A stretch of 64,000 nucleotides of DNA, taken from Timema cristinae (Eukaryota; Arthropoda; Insecta; Phasmatodea; Timematidae). The position numbers were made by a program, and so were the translations under genes. Positions within the stretch are counted from its first letter, which is position 1. Every line of letters begins with the position of its first letter. The notes under the pieces were generated by a model. The model was not told where the DNA came from, searched no databases, and saw only the letters and a list, made by a program, of their open reading frames with translations. Of the stretch, positions 22,246 through 32,610 are shown piece by piece. The DNA lies in the NCBI GenBank assembly GCA_039000515.1, contig JBCFYV010011135.1, forward strand, positions 18,930,178 through 18,994,177, written 5' to 3'.

Positions 22246-22770
22246 ATGTATATTAATGGAATTGGTCTGCTACTAATGTTTCAGTTAATTATAAATCTCG
22301 CCTAAATTAATAAACGATTTTCTTAATTTAAAAATATAATTTATGAAAATGTATCGATGAAAATATCAACCTAATCAGATAAGATTTAAAACCTTAAATG
22401 ATGAGTTTATATATGATGAGTTAATATATATACATTTTTTAAATGATTTGTATAAAGGTGAAATTAGATTATTTTCAATGAATTATTTTGGAGATTAAGA
22501 TAAATGTTTTGAAAAAAAGTGTATTTCTTAATTTAGTACATTTTATGGGGTCTCAACAAAACTTTTGAAGAAGATAAGAATGGAGGATTTTTTTTAATTA
22601 GTTTTGAAGTTTTATGACCACAAGATATATGTATATATGTTTGACCTCAAGTAGATGGTGTTCTCAAGAGCCAATCTCAAAATTCTCATTTAAAGAAGTA
22701 TTTTATTCAAATATATTTCAATATATAAGGTGATACAAGGGTTGATTGTCATATAGGTAGGTTTTAATAT
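22246..22770. other. AT-rich, nothing recognised
   Basis: No supportable feature. Confidence 0.55.
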
Positions 22771-22790
22771 TATGAAAATTGATAAATGAC

Positions 22791-22862
22791 ACCTGCATAC
22801 GGGAATCAAACACGGGGCTTTGAATTAGTACGCCAATGCTCTAACCACTGAGCTATCCCGTG
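22791..22862 (-). ncRNA. tRNA-like sequence, left arm
   Basis: The minus strand reads GGGATAGCTCAGTGGTTAGA (D-arm/A-box region), then TTGGC-GTACTAA-TTCAA in anticodon-arm position and TGTTTGATTCCCG (T-arm/B-box region). The anticodon loop GTACTAA would give anticodon ACT. The right side of the anticodon stem and the acceptor stem are broken, so function as a tRNA is unlikely. Confidence 0.55.
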
Positions 22863-23109
22863 CATCATTCATTTTAAGGCATAGCTTATGATGGACGTGC
22901 GGAAATAGTCGGATACAAATGTGTGATTTATTAAGATCACGAGCTATCAGATAACGCAGCCACCTTCGACTCGATAGTTGGGTTATTGCTGCCACTTGAT
23001 AGCTCGTGAACTTAATAAATTACATATATGTAGCCAACGATTTATGCAGGACCATCATAGACTCAGCCTTAAAATATGAGTGAAGAATGACCTTGGGCAT
23101 GGGGAACTT

Positions 23110-23180
23110 CCTGGATAACTCTTTGGTTAGAGCTTTGGCGTACTAAGCCAAAGGCCCTGAATTATATTTTCTTGTCCAGG
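23110..23180 (+). ncRNA. tRNA-like sequence, right arm
   Basis: CCTGGAT at 23,110-23,116 can pair with GTCCAGG at 23,174-23,180 as an acceptor-like stem. TTGGC-GTACTAA-GCCAA forms a perfect anticodon-arm-like hairpin with loop GTACTAA. The T arm (GAATTATATTTTCTT) has decayed and lost the GGTTCGATTCC box, so Pol III activity is doubtful. Confidence 0.5.
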
Positions 23181-23215
23181 TGTTATTTTTAAATTCTAAG
23201 AATATGATATTTAGA

Positions 23216-23975
23216 TGCGAGTGAATTCTCACTAAGACAAATATAATAGCTTTGGTTATTTGATTCTTAAATTGTTATGTTATTACACTGCTATTTACTA
23301 AGGAGCTAGAAGGAGATCAACTCTGGTAATACCCCTAGAACTAGTGATGTAATAATGGCCATCTTCTGCCTTTCTTTCGTTAGTTTGCTCTATTTTGTTG
23401 AATAGCTAGGTTAGCTTTATAACCCCCTTAATGGTTAGCGAAATTTTACAACTTACTTTATGCTGTAATATTTAATAAAGTTAGTCCTACGAATTATTTT
23501 ATCTTCAAGAAATTTTCTACAATATATTACGGTATTTTTATATAATGCCTTTAGTTTTACTGAAATTATTTCATACGAATCATAAGCTAGATTGTGCCAA
23601 ATGGTGGTTAGGGGTTGGTTGTCTTATTGACTTGGGAAAGGTTATTCGAGAATAAACATGTCTTGAGATAATAAAAAGAAATATATTTTTATAATTGTTT
23701 TGCATTTTTTTTTAGTGGAAACAGAATGCCCAGCATTTATTAAAGGAAAATAGTATTATTTGCACTCCAGTGGAGGTTCTGCGCCTGGTGGCTTGAATGG
23801 TCAATCGATAAAGTAAATCAATGCTAAGTATTGCAAGGAATTTTAAAATAAACTGTCAAACATTGGCACACTAATGTCAAATAATACCTAATCAAGGTAT
23901 TATCAGTTATTTTGTTCAATCTTCCATTCTAGTTGGCTACATTCCAAACCAGCTAAGGTTGCTCCTGTCATGTAA
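23216..23975. other. No gene recognised
   Basis: The 3' part (23,760-23,975) may include more of the decayed transposon whose transposase scrap follows, but no frame supports it. Confidence 0.45.
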
Positions 23976-24080
23976 AAGGAACTAGCTCAGTACATACTTA
24001 AAGCATGTGACATTAATTTTGAACTTAATCCCAAAGAAGTTAGAGAGCTTTGCTATCTATCAACTGACCGTATCAAATGA
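23976..24080 (+). pseudogene. Pogo/Tigger-type transposase fragment
   Basis: A 34-codon open stretch ending in TGA reads KELAQYILKACDINFELNPK and then EVREL. It matches the helix-turn-helix region that in pogo/Tigger/jerky-like transposases follows the N-terminal psq-type domain (pattern: K-E-L-x-x-Y-I-L then G-L-(S/T)-P-K-E-V-R-E-L). The upstream frame is interrupted and nothing recognisable follows, so only a relic remains. It is not a copy of the element at 60-63 kb, whose equivalent region has a different sequence. Confidence 0.6.
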
Positions 24081-24895
24081 CATTAAAATTAATAAATAAG
24101 ATTTGCTTTGATATAAACTGGCGTTGATTGGATTACATGATTTTTTTTCGAGTGGCATAGAAATTTGCAAATTTTTAAAACCTTAGAAATACTAACTTAG
24201 CTCAAGAATCTTGCAATATTAACACAAATGTAAGTGCATTTCTTAACAATAGATTTAAAGTGATGAAGAGACACAAATTCCAAACTCATTAAATTAGGTA
24301 TATAAATGAAACTAGCATCATCACAATCCAAAAATCTGATAGGAATGTTAATACTTCTAGGCTTAAAGCAAATTTGATCAATCACTTCAGCTGAACGATG
24401 TTGCTTTGTCATTGTTGCAATAGCCATTTCAGCTGCAGGCACGAGTTCACTTTAAGGGATGTTTCAATAAAAATGTAGGATGCACTAGGTTGAGGTTGGA
24501 ATAAAAAAAATGGGTGTGTGTACTTATGTACGCGCGTGAGAAGTTATAATTCTTTGGCATCATTAAATAAATATTTAACAATAATAATTTAATATTATTT
24601 AGTATTGATTATGTTAAATAATATTTTAATTTATATCAATAAATAATACATACGGATAGTTAACCTCAATTATATTGTAGCACTTGAAAAAGTCTAAAAG
24701 CACAATTTTTTTCACTAATATTTATGAAAAGTAAATAATAATAATCAAAATATTCAATTTAAATCACTACTGAATATAATTTATTAGCACATATATAATT
24801 CGCACTTGTATGAAACTAAAACACGTGTTGTGAATGTAGAAACTAGAAACATGTCGATAAATATTATATATATGAAAACAGTGATCAGAGGCGAC
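24081..24895. other. AT-rich; one unassigned ORF
   Basis: A minus-strand ORF of 81 codons (24,197-24,442) has reasonable amino-acid balance (IDQICFKPRSINIPIRFLDC) but no recognised family. Given the transposase scrap beside it, it may be transposon-derived. Confidence 0.3.
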
Positions 24896-24950
24896 GAGCG
24901 TACCATAGAGAAAGAAATAACATACTATACATTTCTCTATGAGCGTACCA
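24896..24950. repeat. 35-bp hairpin insert between 10-bp direct repeats
   Basis: GAGCGTACCA occurs at 24,896-24,905 and 24,941-24,950. Between them lie 35 bp beginning TAGAGAAA and ending TTTCTCTA(T), i.e. 8-bp inverted termini. The layout imitates a very small transposon with a target duplication. Confidence 0.55.
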
Positions 24951-25309
24951 ACATGCGCGACTAACAGAGGTTCTATTTCTATTTTGTTGGTAGCTTTTTT
25001 TTTTCGAGACTTAATGAGCGGTTTAGCTTCAACCTGTTACTTTTGTGTTACAGTGATGCGCGTGCATCTTAAAATTTCACTCTCATAATTTTTTCATAAC
25101 GCGCCTAAAGAAGTATAACTTCAAAATCTAATGAAAGCTGGAAAAGATTTTCTTTTATCCTAACAAACACTCCAGTTAAAAATATGCTTTAAGAAAAGAA
25201 GTTTAAAAGAATAATACAGACGTCAAGAAAGGACTATTTTAAAAGGACAAGTACAAGCACCAGTAAAAAAGTTTAATTTAATTTTCTTTTAATGGTGACA
25301 TAAATATTT
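24951..25309. other. No gene recognised
   Basis: AT-rich with a few GC dinucleotide-rich words. Nothing supportable. Confidence 0.5.
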
Positions 25310-25545
25310 CTTGGATATCTGTCAAGGATGTTCTGTAATTTAAAAACGGCTTTTCCCTTCATTTAAAAAGATTGTTAGATTATGCCACCATGATCATTAA
25401 GGAAATTCTGGAATTTTTGATATCACCATGTGATGAAAATTATACCCTATGTTTGTACTTGAGCAATATTTCATTTAATTTGGCCTGAAAAAAAATTTGC
25501 AATAAAAACTGCAAAAGCACTCGCCTTTTCTCGCGTCTCCTACCA
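25310..25545. mobile_element. Decayed relative of the foldback element
   Basis: Shares order and wording with the 21 kb element: CTTCATTTAAAAAGATT, ATGCCACCATGATCATTA, TTCATTTAATTTGGCC, and AATAAAAACTGCAAAAGCAC near its right end. Terminal TTAA is not preserved. Confidence 0.5.
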
Positions 25546-25918
25546 TCCCAACTTAACATACATAATTATAATTTAAAGAATTATTTTTTAATATAAACTA
25601 CATTATTTTCAAAGCCTATATAACGCAAGCTGTATATTTTCTTAAAGTGATCCAGTTTGATTAGAAGTAATTTAAATACTATTTTTTATATAATCTTTTG
25701 GGAACATGAAATAAATGTTTGTAATGAGTGAAATATAAAAGTGTACTTTAACTGTGACAACAAACCCCAAGCCTTGGGCAAAAAAAAGAGGAGTAGCTTG
25801 CCCCATTTATTCTATTATTGAACATAAATATATATGAATACTATTCCGTGAAAATTGCCATGGGATTTATAATAACCATATAAATGTTTTTAAAATAGAG
25901 TGCTATTCTTAAGAGAAA
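25546..25918. other. AT-rich, nothing recognised
   Basis: No supportable feature. Confidence 0.55.
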
Positions 25919-26216
25919 TAGGTGATTTAGTGGTCCACAGGTAAGGTGTCAGACTTATCTGATGGGGTCCATGGTTTAATCCTCAGTCCCGGCACAGATA
26001 TATCTAATTGCCAAACCCTTTCTTCACCTATGACAAGACGTGTATTGATCACAACTTGTGAATGTGGGGAATGCCAGGCCTCCACCGTGGTTCTGATCCC
26101 ACGTTAAACAATAGGTCCTCCATTTCATCTCACAATCACCCTACCATTTCACATTAGCGTTAAGTGCGTACTAACCGGACGGTCAGTATGAGGCGATGCC
26201 AAAAATAATAATAATT
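25919..26216 (+). mobile_element. SINE family A, diverged full-length copy
   Basis: Head AGGTGATTTAGTGGTCCACA, B box region GGTTTAATCCTC, core GAATGCCAGGCCTCCACCG, and a mutated tail (AACCGGACGGTCAGTATGAG). Many substitutions; among the older A copies. Confidence 0.88.
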
Positions 26217-27809
26217 ACGAGAGATACCATAAATTGTAAAAATTAAAAACATTAAATCTTACAAATAACCCCGTTCTCCCCTATTTGAATATTCTCAGAG
26301 TTTTAATAATCCCACTGACCAGTATAAATCAAGTGTAAGACTATGTCGGTCAGTAAATTAAGGGGTTTCCAAGGATTTAATTTAATTTAGTTGAATTATT
26401 TTCTCTTTCTTTTCAAACACACACGCACTTGTATCTGTACACACACAAACACACGCATATACATACATAACTATATACACATTAAACTTATATCAAAAAC
26501 TATATGTAAAAATGAGTTCAAACAAATATTAAGAGCAACATATATGTGTGTGTGTGTGTGTGATAAATAAATGAAAGAATTTCAAAAACCTACCATGCAC
26601 ATTTATAACAATATACCTAAATGTGCATTGGAATTTATTTACATTTTTCAGCGATTTATTTCAAATAGTATTTCGAATTGATCACTCTTTAACAATGTCA
26701 CCTAAAATATAATTATATGGACTGTTGAAATTATCTACATAATTTTAAACCCATTACATATAGGAAGATGATGCCCACACCATTGGGCGAGATGAACAAG
26801 ACTTGGGTCAATTGTTACGTCACTAAAGTGTGTTTTATTAAATAGATTTATATTATTCTTGCATAAAAATGCAGTTACACTGTCTGTAATCATAGCTACA
26901 CCAATAGTGTGAGCTAGAGGTGTATTAAGACTATCTGAAAGTTAAATAAAATAATAAAATAAATCTCTGAGGAAAGTGGAAAGGAACCGTTGTAACTGGT
27001 TGAACGTTAACGGTTGTAATAATTTAGTCCTTTAAATACTTAGTGTTTAATATCACTCATTAAAGTTTTTATAAAATGTTATGTCATGGGGTTTTGACCA
27101 GGCTAACATAACTGAACATGTGTTATAAATTCTACAAAAAATATTTTCAGTCTGAATGTATTTCAGCCCGGCTTCTCTGGATAACGATGTTTCAATGTTT
27201 GGTCTGTATTCAGCCTTTAGCAAGGAACAGATTAAATCCAGAATTTTGTGAGCTGGACAGTTAGTCGATAAGCTCGTTTAGATCCTACTCTGAAGATGAA
27301 GGGAATAATGGGGCCCATTGCAGACGATCAGCAATCCCGTGAATTATTTAAAGAGGGGTCAGTTATTTCAAAATATTTCTCAAACTAAAATAAAAGTCGA
27401 GACGAAAGGTTTCAATAATTTAGTATAATAAACTAGTAACAGAGTATTATAGAAAATATTAGTAAATATAAAAATATAGAAATAATTAATTTAACAACGA
27501 CCTATTATAAAGAATTCATCACCTTTAAGCTTTGGTTTGTTTATTAGAACAATGTTACTCAAAGTTGTAGTAAAGGAGAGCCTACAAATCGAAGCTATGT
27601 GCACTAAAGGAAGTTAGGAGTCGATGCTTTTTGGTAAATTATGTTTTAGTAATATATATACGACACTAAAATTAATTTATTAAATTAAATTTTGAGTACA
27701 AATATAACAATATAACATTTAATTATTAATATATATCACATTAAAACTGCATTATTAAGACATTATTAACATTTAATTATAAACATTTATCAAATAAAAT
27801 TATATTATT
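26217..27809. other. AT-rich with (CA)/(TG) microsatellites
   Basis: CA-rich repeats at about 26,417-26,480 and a (TG)n run at about 26,545-26,561. A small GCCCA/TGGGC hairpin lies near 26,772-26,789. No gene was recognised. Confidence 0.55.
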
Positions 27810-28115
27810 ATTAAACATATAAATCCTTTTTTGATGGATATATTTATAAAACCAATAGTTATATATTTTTATTTATTTCTATGACAGTTTAATTTTATTG
27901 CAATGCTTTTTATTGACAAAGATTTACCTATTTCTCAATGTTTTTGAAAAAGTATTTATTATTTAATTTATGTTATTTGGTAAAGTTTTTCTGCAAAAAT
28001 ACATTCTTTTTCGTATCGCAAATCTTGTAAATTTTAGTAAATTATTAGAGGGATATTTTAATATAATAGAAAAAGTATTCTTGATGTACCATACCATTTA
28101 TTTTTAATTGTGATA
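27810..28115 (+). repeat. Dispersed repeat family E, partial copy
   Basis: Matches 41,170-41,480 in block order: ACCAATA, GACAAAGATTTACCTATTTC, GCAAATCTTGTAAATTTTAG and ATATTTTAATATAATAG. Partial and diverged. Confidence 0.5.
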
Positions 28116-29079
28116 TAGTATTTTTATGTGTCTACATATTGTTAATCTTATTTCAAAATAAGTACCACTATATATATTTATACAGAATCTCAATATAATA
28201 AGACCTAAGATTAATTAGCTATACTAAACCAGCGGAGGGAAAATTATGACCGGCATACGGACAGTTGCATACATCTCGTTCACGATAACAGTTTGAGTAG
28301 TTAATAAACAACATTTAGGCAGGCAAAAAACAACATGGGTAATGATATATTTAAATTTATTTGGTAGACTTATTTATTATATTTTATTTGCTACTTTATT
28401 TGTGTACCAATAAATACGAATAAATAATTTTCGTGTGAAATAAAAGTTTATTATTTGATAAATTAAAATTGTCTGTTACATGTGACTTGCTAGACCTTAG
28501 TGATCCATGTGAACCCCGGGGAGAAATTTTGACCACCTCTTTAATACACAGATTAATATTATTAAATAGATGTATATTATCTACTAATAAATACAAGGTA
28601 TTTTATTAATTGTAATTCATGTCACTAAAAATAAAAATAACAAAAAAAGGATAATATTATAATATATATTAACTCAAGAAGACAGAACTATTTAAATAAA
28701 CTTCATCTTATTTCTTAGTGCTTTATGGCCCAATTATTTTTATCAAAATAATGTTATATTTATTGTTGGATTATGTATGAATTACCTAATAGAGTTTTCA
28801 AAGTTTTAGAAAAATAAACGCTATATGTTATTAATGGTCTATAGCAAATATATTAATGTTAAGTTACTATTTATATCTAATATATTTTCATTATATTTAT
28901 ATTCTCTCTTTTTTAATTATTTTTTCCCAAGATTCGTATTTGGGTTCGTAGATAAAATAAAGATGATGACTTGTGATTTGGATTCGTAAAATATTAGTTT
29001 CAACTCAACCATAGTTTAAATCATTTAGTATAACAATAATAAAATAAACCTACCCTACATAAAAAAATCATCCCTATTG
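28116..29079. other. AT-rich, nothing recognised
   Basis: The minus ORF at 28,396-28,596 is unsupported. Confidence 0.55.
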
Positions 29080-29574
29080 TGTCCTCCCCCCCCCCCCTTT
29101 TTTCTCTTTGGAAGAGAAGGTTAAAACATATATCACCTTGGATTGGGATCTGTGAAGTAACGTTTCAGAGAGAAATAGGGCGAAAATAAAGAGAGAGTAG
29201 GATTTGTTTAGTTGTGATTTATCTCTCTCTAAAAATGGGCTCAGGATATCCTGATGTACGGGTCTGTGTTTCAGAGTTCTCCATTCACGTAATCTCTGGG
29301 TTCGGTCTACCTCACGGGAGGTATAGTTGGACATATCGGACAGGTTGCTCTGTCGACTCTAGAGGGCATTACTAATTAATAGGAGTGAAATATATGAGGG
29401 AGAAAGAGAGATTAGTTGTCCACTCTGGGTTCTGTAAGGGGGATATGGGTGGTCAAATCCACCTAAGGGGCAGAGGTTGTCTCTAGTCAGAGTCTTTGGG
29501 TGGGGTTGTGGAGTATGAAGTGGGGTTTATTCAAAATCTCGTTCTCTTTTAGGTGAGGGGGAAGGGGATGCTAG
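29080..29574. other. GC- and purine-rich patch, function unknown
   Basis: Opens with a C run (about 29,084-29,097) and stays richer in G and A than the surroundings. A minus ORF (29,074-29,334, 86 codons) crosses it without a domain signature. It may be an old repeat or regulatory DNA. Confidence 0.35.
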
Positions 29575-29835
29575 AAAAAGTCAATGATTTTGCAGTATTT
29601 ATAGCAAAACCTTTTTTTTTTGTACAAAATAAATACAAGATTTCTCCAGTAGCAATGTTTAGATGAATTTTATTTATACGTTGATATAAACATTTTTTTA
29701 ATACCTGTCAATAGTGTCGTAAAATTTAGTGACAAATTTTACTCTTCATTTAAAAAGTTTCTCATCTAATTCTGCTATGCTCATTACAGATATTCAACAA
29801 TGGTTTATATCAACGTGTGAAGAAAATTAATTTAA
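29575..29835. mobile_element. Decayed relative of the foldback element, one arm plus centre
   Basis: Blocks ATTTTGCAGTATTTATAGCA, ACAAAATAAATAC, and TTCATTTAAAAAGTTT align in order with the 21 kb foldback element, including its loop region (GACAAA-TTTTACTCTTCAT). GGGGATGCTAG just left of it matches the terminus GGGGTGCTAG. Confidence 0.55.
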
Positions 29836-29861
29836 TTATTGATAATGGAGCAGAATATTAA

Positions 29862-29905
29862 TTATTATTATTAGAAGCACCGCGTCTTACTACCCTATTT
29901 TTTTG
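29862..29905 (-). mobile_element. SINE tail fragment
   Basis: (ATT)n followed by AGCACCGCGTCTTACTACCC, i.e. only the end of the shared SINE tail on the minus strand, then unrelated sequence. Confidence 0.75.
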
Positions 29906-30029
29906 TATGAAGAATAAAACACATTAAAAAATGCTACAACGAACTTTAATAATATTTAGTTATCAGCTTCTGTTTTTTAATAATAATTCATAAAAACATT
30001 ATTCGTGAAATTTCAGTGGTCAAGAATAC

Positions 30030-30235
30030 CACCATTCACTTCAGTGGCTAAATGGTCAAAGGCGTCACTCTTGTATTAAATTGGTCTGCTTATGACGATT
30101 AGATTGGTGTTCTTATCAAAGTCAGATCGAATTAGATTTTTTCCTTGATGGTTTCACACTCTCCCTCCACGCAAATACTTGTAAATTACCTTTAAAATAT
30201 TTCCATCTTTATCCCTACTATATAATATTAATTAA
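30030..30235 (+). mobile_element. SINE family C, degenerate
   Basis: Head TTCAGTGGCTAAATGGTCAA and GGCGTCACTCTTG, body TTTCACACTCTCCCTCCACG, then AAAT. The B box and shared tail are badly decayed. Confidence 0.6.
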
Positions 30236-30354
30236 TTTTTATGTGTATCAACTGAACAGATATTAACACGTGGGGTTAAATAACATAAATAATACCTACC
30301 TACCACTTAGTTTATAAGAATATATACATTATGTACATTTATCACGCCACCAGG

Positions 30355-30485
30355 CTAGGGATGAGTCCGGTAGATGTTTAGAGAGATAGTACGGAAATTT
30401 GCGAGCTCAATTTTTTTTAAAACCCTCAGATCAACCTAAAGGGATATGAACCCAGATATCCCCGTCACTGGTTAACCATTTTAAC
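30355..30485 (-). mobile_element. SINE family B/C-like fragment
   Basis: The minus strand reads AACCAGTGACGGGGATATCT and GGGTTCATATCCC (B-box-like), followed by a decayed body. Related heads at 49,850 and 13,842 share ATGACGGGGAGATC-type wording. Confidence 0.45.
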
Positions 30486-30860
30486 ATAATTGATGGATTA
30501 GAATTTTATATTTTAGATCTGGGTCATATTATATTTTATTATAATACATAATATGCTTTGTAATATTTTATTTACAATGGAATGTTCCAACTATTATACA
30601 ATTATAACAATTCGTTGTTTGACAAGTGTAGCCCTTTTTTTTATTATTGATCACAAAAACCACGTCAATTTGTATAATGGATTTAAGAACACTAAAGTTA
30701 CCAAGCCAACTCTATTAAGGCATGTAATTATTGACAGTTGAACGCATAAAAATGAAAGAATTTTACACCAACAAAGAAAGCTAGCCGATAGAAAACATCA
30801 ACTATATTTTATTTTAAAACCTGTAAGGATTAAATATATTATTAAAAAATAATTTAGCTG
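30486..30860. other. AT-rich, nothing recognised
   Basis: The 62-codon ORF at 30,553-30,741 is unsupported. Confidence 0.55.
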
Positions 30861-31128
30861 GGTGACCTGGTGGTCTAGGGGTAAGGTGTCAGACTTCTGT
30901 TCTAGGAGCCGGGGTTCAATCCTCGGTCCCGGCACAGATTTATCTGATTACCAAACCCTTCTTCACCTCTGACAAGACATCTTGTGAATGTGGGAAATGC
31001 CAGGCCGCCACCGTGGTTCGGATTCCACGTTAAACTGTAGGTCCTTCATTTCATCTCACAATCACCCTACACATTAGCGTAAGTGCGTATAACCCGAACG
31101 GTTAGTAAGACGCGGTGCTAATAATAAT

Positions 31129-31164
<36 letters not shown>

Positions 31165-31166
31165 TA
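30861..31166 (+). mobile_element. SINE family A, full length
   Basis: Intact head (GGTGACCTGGTGGTCTAGGG), B box GGGGTTCAATCC, core and tail, ending in a long (AAT)n. The hairpin arm reads CGAACGGTTAG here, a one-base change. Confidence 0.95.
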
Positions 31167-31337
31167 AATTTAAATTATATTTTACAATCCGTATTGATTC
31201 CTTTCTCTTCTAAAGAAATGTTATTAAACTCCTATCTTTAGGGGTATATAGCATTAAATGATTTGCTATGGTAAAACTATGCTATTTCAAAGCTGTGTGC
31301 TTTACGTTTAACACTGAACATATTTAATTTTCTTTTG

Positions 31338-32110
31338 ATCGCTCGGTAAGAAAGTATTGTGATCGTCAAAAAATTCAAACTCAAAATTGTAAAAAATGTT
31401 AACGTTTCATGACCCCTTGTAACAAAAAAAGTTGTTTTCTTGGTGCAATCTCTCTCTCTGTATGTAATATGGGGCCCGTGTGGAAACTATTTTACTGATT
31501 GGGCTCAAATATAGTCTCTGGGGTTTTCTCAAGGTCACCATGCGTGGTTATTGGAATTAGATATCCAACCTTAAAATTAAGGGTTGTTTAATGGAGGTTA
31601 AAATGAAAAAAAATCTCAAAATTTGCTCAAATGATCTGTTTAAATTGTATTTCTAGACACTGTCTATAATTTTTAATAAAACCGAAGTGTTCATATTCTC
31701 ATGAAAATGAATTTGAGGGTATATTTATGAGGGAATTTTCTAATTTTAATAGTTTTTTTCCTCAATTATTTGACATATGAATACCATTGTAAGGTTGTAG
31801 TACTATTAAATATAACATTCTTTTGTTTGAAATATATGTTTATAAAACCAATAATTTCTGAGCTATAAGCAAATATGTATACTTAATAGTTCAGGTCTTT
31901 GAAAATGAATTTGATTTTTATGCCCTATCATTGGTGGACAAAGCTATTTCTCTTTTCTTAATATTTCTTTAGTAGATTTCCTAGTAAAGTAACAGAAGAT
32001 AATATTCCATTTATCATCATCGGTGTAGTATTTCTATAACAATGTGAATACCTATGATTTAATTTAAAAAATCTTACTTAATTTAAATAAATATCTATTT
32101 TAAGATAAAA
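31338..32110 (+). repeat. Dispersed repeat family E, copy 1
   Basis: Aligns block by block with 40,668-41,480: AAAGTATTGTGATCGTCAAA, AACTATTTTAC, GGGTTTTC, TTGAAATATAT, CTTTGAAAATGAATTTGATT, TTTATGC, CAAAG, TTTCTCTTT. About 0.8 kb, AT-rich, without coding signature. Type of element unknown. Confidence 0.75.
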
Positions 32111-32199
32111 GCAAGGAAAATTCCATAACATTTATTTATAATACCTTAAGTCTATTTTAATTATAAGAAAGCAATTGGAAAAGTAAATTTGTCTTTGCG

Positions 32200-32610
32200 T
32201 GCATATGCCACAGTCCATTCGTGAATTTGCCCATTTCATGAAGTGGGAAAATTTACTCTAATTCCATGAACTGGCTTCTCTTCTTGACAATTTCATGAAC
32301 TGGGCAATAAATACTCCACTTAATTGTGTAGTGCTTGTACTTCACAACTCCAATCGTTGGCCAATTCAAGAAGGAGGCAAGTGAAATAGACAAGTGAGGA
32401 ACAGTATTAGTCCTTAAGTTAATATATCTTTTAATCGTTTTAGAAAGGAAGGTTAGGTTAAGTTAGGTTGGGTGCTTTCTATATAATATCCTGAAACGAA
32501 TTTCAGTTAAGTTTGTAATAGAGAGAACGGTAAGTTCCAGTTCATGAGATGAGCCTAAGTTAATGCAATTTTTGAACAGTTCGTGAAATGGTCTAAAGGA
32601 GAAGTTAGTT
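32200..32610. repeat. Foldback-like region built on TTCATGAACTGG words, with TTAGG-like core
   Basis: TTTCATGAA(C/G)TGGG occurs several times on the left (32,233-32,310), and its complement (CCAGTTCATGAGATGAG, CAGTTCGTGAAATGG) on the right (32,537-32,592). Between them, 32,450-32,472 reads GGTTAGGTTAAGTTAGGTTG, resembling the arthropod telomeric repeat TTAGG. Confidence 0.45.

Larger units (their letters stand above)
22771..23215. repeat. Inverted repeat with an outward-facing tRNA-like sequence at each end
   Basis: The left half (minus) and right half (plus) share, in order from the centre outward: a TGATAGCTCGTGA-type block, ATCATA-GACTCAGCCTTAAAAT, a tRNA-like sequence, and GGTGT(C/T)ATTT followed by ATAT. 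The same unit of about 230 bp recurs at 45.1-45.4 kb. The symmetry centre lies near 22,975. The halves have diverged by substitutions, so the duplication is not recent. Confidence 0.75.

Noticed and set aside
24197..24442. 81-codon minus ORF as a gene
   Set aside because: No recognised domain, no splice or promoter context, and it adjoins a dead transposase fragment.
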